Source: Corynebacterium appendicis CIP 107643 (lineage in GTDB: Bacteria > Actinomycetota > Actinomycetes > Mycobacteriales > Mycobacteriaceae). Taken from it: 64,000 nt of DNA. The stretch is from NCBI RefSeq assembly GCF_030408415.1, contig NZ_CP046976.1, positions 558,001 to 622,000 on the forward strand, written 5' to 3'. The notes below the pieces were generated by a model. It was given only the letters and a program-made list of their open reading frames with translations. It did not search any database and was not told where the DNA came from. Each line of letters opens with the position of its first letter. The first letter of the stretch is position 1. The position numbers and the translations under genes are program-made. Below, one piece after another: positions 61,653 through 64,000 of this stretch.

Positions 61653-62012
61653 ATGGACAAGCCGACCATCGACGTACCCAATGCGCCGGCCCCCACTGAC
61701 CTCGTGATCGAAGACATCGTCGTCGGCGAGGGAGACGAGGCGCAGGCAGGCGGCATGGTCAAGGTCCACTACTTGGGCTTTGATTACCAGACCGGCGAGG
61801 AGTTCGACAGCTCCTGGGACCGCGGCGAGGCAGCCGAGTTCCCGCTCGCGGGCCTCATTGAGGGCTGGCAGGAGGGCATTCCGGGCATGAAGGTCGGTGG
61901 CCGCCGCCAGCTGACCATTCCGCCGGAGAAAGCCTACGGTCCGGCCGGCGGTGGGCACCCGCTGTCCGGCCGCACCCTCGTGTTCATCATCGACCTGCTC
62001 GAGGCGAACTAA
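61653..62012 (+). CDS. fkbA: FKBP-type peptidyl-prolyl cis-trans isomerase
   Basis: This 119-residue single FKBP domain has VKVHYLGFDYQTGEEFDSSW, the EGWQEGIPGMKVGGRRQLTI core and the end GHPLSGRTLVFIIDLLEAN. It has no signal peptide, so it acts in the cytoplasm as a folding helper. The AAGGAGAA site precedes the ATG. The aldo/keto reductase gene begins immediately at its stop (TAAATG). Confidence 0.95.
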   Translation: MDKPTIDVPNAPAPTDLVIEDIVVGEGDEAQAGGMVKVHYLGFDYQTGEEFDSSWDRGEAAEFPLAGLIEGWQEGIPGMKVGGRRQLTIPPEKAYGPAGGGHPLSGRTLVFIIDLLEAN

Positions 62013-62849
62013 ATGGCGGCCGCTGGTGTCTTTGAACTGAGTAGCGGCGCCACCATGCCGCGCCTCGGCCTGGGCACGTACAAGCTCGACGGCCCCGCGT
62101 CCGACACGGTCGCGCTGATCCGCCGCGCGATCGAGCTCGGCTACCGCCACATCGACACCGCTTCCTTGTACGGCAACGAGGAAGCCGTGGGGCAAGCGCT
62201 TAACGACGCTATCCGCGCCGGTGACGTCACCCGCGAGGACCTCTTTGTCACCTCGAAGGTGTGGAACGACGACCAGTTCCGCGCCGCCGAGGCCTTCGGC
62301 GAATCGCTGACACGCCTGGGCTTGGAGTACCTGGACCTGTTCATGGTGCACTGGCCGTGGCCGCAGAACGGCACGTTCGTCGATGCTTACCGCGCGCTGA
62401 TCGAGGTTCGCGACCGCGGCGACCTCATCTCTGTCGGTGTCGCTAATTTCTACGAGGAGGCCCTCGACGAGATCATCGACGCAACCGGCATCTCCCCGGC
62501 AGTGAATCAGGTGGAGCTGCACACCGGTTTCACCCAGCCTGAGCTCCGCGAGTACCACGCGAAGCACGGAATCCTCACCGAGGCGTGGGCGCCGCTGGGC
62601 AGGGGAGAGATCCTCTCCGAGCTCGCGATCACAGAGATCGCCGAGGCTCACGACGCCACCCCGGGCCAGGTCGCCCTGGCACACCTTTTGGCGCACGGCA
62701 TCTCTGTCATCCCGAAGACCGCTAACCCGGAGCGCCTGGTGGAGAACTTCGGCGCCCTCGACGTCGCGCTGAGCGACGGAGAGGTCGCGCGCCTCGATCA
62801 GGTGCAGGGTCACCGTCAGTCCAAGGATCCGCGCGAGTTCCCGGGTTAG
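62013..62849 (+). CDS. Aldo/keto reductase
   Basis: This 278-residue TIM-barrel oxidoreductase is of the 2,5-diketo-gluconate reductase type. RHIDTASLYGNEEAVGQALN holds the catalytic Asp and Tyr; Lys follows in FVTSKVWNDDQ and His in LDLFMVHWPWPQNG. SVIPKTANPERLVENF is the NADPH phosphate-binding block. It is translationally coupled to the FKBP gene. The substrate (small aldehydes or ketones) is not determined. Confidence 0.92.
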   Translation: MAAAGVFELSSGATMPRLGLGTYKLDGPASDTVALIRRAIELGYRHIDTASLYGNEEAVGQALNDAIRAGDVTREDLFVTSKVWNDDQFRAAEAFGESLTRLGLEYLDLFMVHWPWPQNGTFVDAYRALIEVRDRGDLISVGVANFYEEALDEIIDATGISPAVNQVELHTGFTQPELREYHAKHGILTEAWAPLGRGEILSELAITEIAEAHDATPGQVALAHLLAHGISVIPKTANPERLVENFGALDVALSDGEVARLDQVQGHRQSKDPREFPG

Positions 62850-62888
62850 GCATTCGCAGACAGCTGCGTCTGCCCCCGTCTGCCCCAC

Positions 62889-62958
62889 AAACCCAGCTAC
62901 TTGGATCCAGCTAATCGCGTTTTCACGGCCGAATAGCTGGATCCAGATAGCTGGGTTT
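62889..62958. terminator. Long two-part inverted repeat between convergent genes
   Basis: AAACCCAGCTA + TGGATCCAGCTA on the left and TAGCTGGATCCA + TAGCTGGGTTT on the right are exact complements, interrupted by CT and GA, around a 20-nt loop. Each arm also contains the palindrome CTGGATCCAG or its overlap. The arms end in AAA/TTT, so it could terminate transcription from both sides. The length and symmetry are unusual for a simple terminator. Confidence 0.8.
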
Positions 62959-62982
62959 GACTTTCGCCTCTGCCGTCACCGA

Positions 62983-63954
62983 CTAGTTGATGAACTGGCG
63001 CGCGAATTCCGCGGCGTTCCTGATGTCCTCCGGCTTGAGATTGCGGGCGAAGTTCTGCGCCTCCGACGACACGCCCTGCGGGGTGGGGTTGGAGGAAAAG
63101 TCCGGCACCGAGGAGTTCTCCGGGATGCGGTAGGCCGGTGCCTGCTGGGCCGGAGCTGGCTGGGGCTTCGCCGGTGCCGCCGGCGCCGGGGCAGGAGTGC
63201 TTGCGCGGCCGGGCTGCCACTGGCCCCAGTCTGCGGTGTAGACGTTGTTGATGTCGCACAGGTGGCCCTCGATGTGCTTCTGCCACTTGGCCTTCTGGTG
63301 AATATTCGCCCGCGGGTGGAGCTTTCCGCCCGAGCCCCAGTCGTGCTGCCAGAAGTACGAGCCGATGCCGTCCTCGATGCACCACTGGATGACGTTGTAG
63401 TTGCCGTACACGCCGGTCTTCAGCCCTGATGCGGACAGCGCCGTCTGGAACGCACGCAGGTACGGGCGGATCTGGTTGGTGTACTGCGTTCGCGTCGGGT
63501 TGTCGTCGATGGCGACGTAGATCGGTTTGCCGTTCGGGCCGCCGGCCGCGCGGTGGAGCTGGATCGCCTGCGGGGCGTGGACCGCGGCGCCGGCGGCGCC
63601 AGGCAGCCAGTCGGCGGTCTGGGCGCGGCCGTACTGGTACACAGAGGCGGTGAACAGGCCGTTGGCGGCGAAGTCGTGGGTCTCAGAGAGACGTACCGGC
63701 TTCGCCTTCATCCAGCTCACGGAGTCGGGGCGGGGCTGGGAGACGTAGCGGACCGCACCCATGTGGCCAGCGGCCTTGACGGCGCGACCAGAGGGAATGC
63801 CGCCAGCGTAGTCGAGGACGGTGCCGATGGGTTTACGGTTCTGGGCGTCGGCGGACGGGAGGCGGGAGACTCCGGCGGCACCGGCCGCGCCGAGGAGGGC
63901 GAGGGCGGAGGCGCGGCCCAGGAAACGGCGGCGGGAGAAAGCGTTAGTAGTCAC
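62983..63954 (-). CDS. TAT-exported DUF1906 (glycoside-hydrolase-like) protein
   Basis: This 323-residue protein starts MTTNAFSRRRFLGRASALAL, a twin-arginine signal. The DUF1906 domain follows (about 45-235): LDYAGGIPSGRAVKAAGHMG, ETHDFAANGLFTASVYQYGR, YVAIDDNPTRTQYTNQIRPY and GVYGNYNVIQWCIEDGIGSY, with acidic residues placed as in GH25-like enzymes. A Pro/Ala linker and a helical tail complete it. GCTAAT about ten nt before the GTG suggests a leaderless message. It is probably a secreted wall-associated hydrolase; activity is unproven. Confidence 0.85.
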   Translation of the reverse strand: MTTNAFSRRRFLGRASALALLGAAGAAGVSRLPSADAQNRKPIGTVLDYAGGIPSGRAVKAAGHMGAVRYVSQPRPDSVSWMKAKPVRLSETHDFAANGLFTASVYQYGRAQTADWLPGAAGAAVHAPQAIQLHRAAGGPNGKPIYVAIDDNPTRTQYTNQIRPYLRAFQTALSASGLKTGVYGNYNVIQWCIEDGIGSYFWQHDWGSGGKLHPRANIHQKAKWQKHIEGHLCDINNVYTADWGQWQPGRASTPAPAPAAPAKPQPAPAQQAPAYRIPENSSVPDFSSNPTPQGVSSEAQNFARNLKPEDIRNAAEFARQFIN

Positions 63955-64000
63955 AAGCAAAACATTAGCAACATGAATAACAAGTGGCCAGCGCAAACGC

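Overview
The window is about 64 kb of a high-GC actinobacterial chromosome that reads as genus Corynebacterium. The evidence is the gene order hisN / IMPase / prfB / ftsE / ftsX / smpB / ssrA and rpf / csp / DUF3027 / NCS2 permease / rRNA methylase / serC / gltA / fkbA, a tmRNA tag ending QRDYALAA, a DtxR box, DUF3239, DUF2771 and DUF222-HNH proteins, and an rRNA spacer without tRNAs. This order matches C. glutamicum as I remember it. The species cannot be fixed from the sequence alone.

Layout. 1-4.8 kb (minus): a drug- or peptide-type ABC exporter with a two-component system, followed 12 nt later by thiO-thiS-thiG. 4.9-7.2 kb (plus): a lone ectoine synthase, a small CDF-like protein and an Nramp-like transporter without the usual metal ligands. 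7.3-8.8 kb: an array of four identical palindromes in front of a DUF222-HNH gene. 8.8-13.9 kb: thiE, a secreted serine protease, and a compact thiC-IMPase-hisN operon behind a TPP riboswitch. 14-20 kb: prfB, an acyl-CoA ligase, ftsEX, smpB, an SDR and ssrA. 20-24.7 kb: a DtxR-type iron-siderophore ABC importer with two binding lipoproteins. 24.8-30.6 kb: one complete rrn operon. 30.6-36.4 kb: a TSUP permease, a secreted phosphoesterase, an XPB helicase and ParDE. 36.4-46.6 kb: a rearranged, partly duplicated region. 46.6-64 kb: conserved core genes, including a c-di-AMP riboswitch in front of rpf, a thiosulfate transporter fused to TusA, sepH, serC, gltA, an FKBP and an aldo/keto reductase.

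The most unusual region is 36.4-46.6 kb. An ABC exporter (natA/natB) lies divergent to a large FAD/FeS oxidoreductase, and this unit is present twice. In the left unit the oxidoreductase is cut after about 277 codons. In the right unit the ATPase is cut at its Walker B motif. About 3 kb of foreign-looking redox cargo (Rrf2 regulator, WrbA-like flavoprotein, SDR) lies between the two breakpoints. The two oxidoreductase copies share a 407-bp block that is almost identical although their flanks have diverged, which suggests gene conversion. The left permease has an in-frame amber codon at position 21.

The most striking sequence-level signal is an exact 11-mer, GCTTATCGACG, found 20 times on the two strands across the window (about 0.03 expected by uniform-base arithmetic). 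It sits mostly inside genes, in several reading frames and both orientations, and twice between the palindromes at 7.3 kb. It looks like a selected genome-wide DNA word of unknown function.
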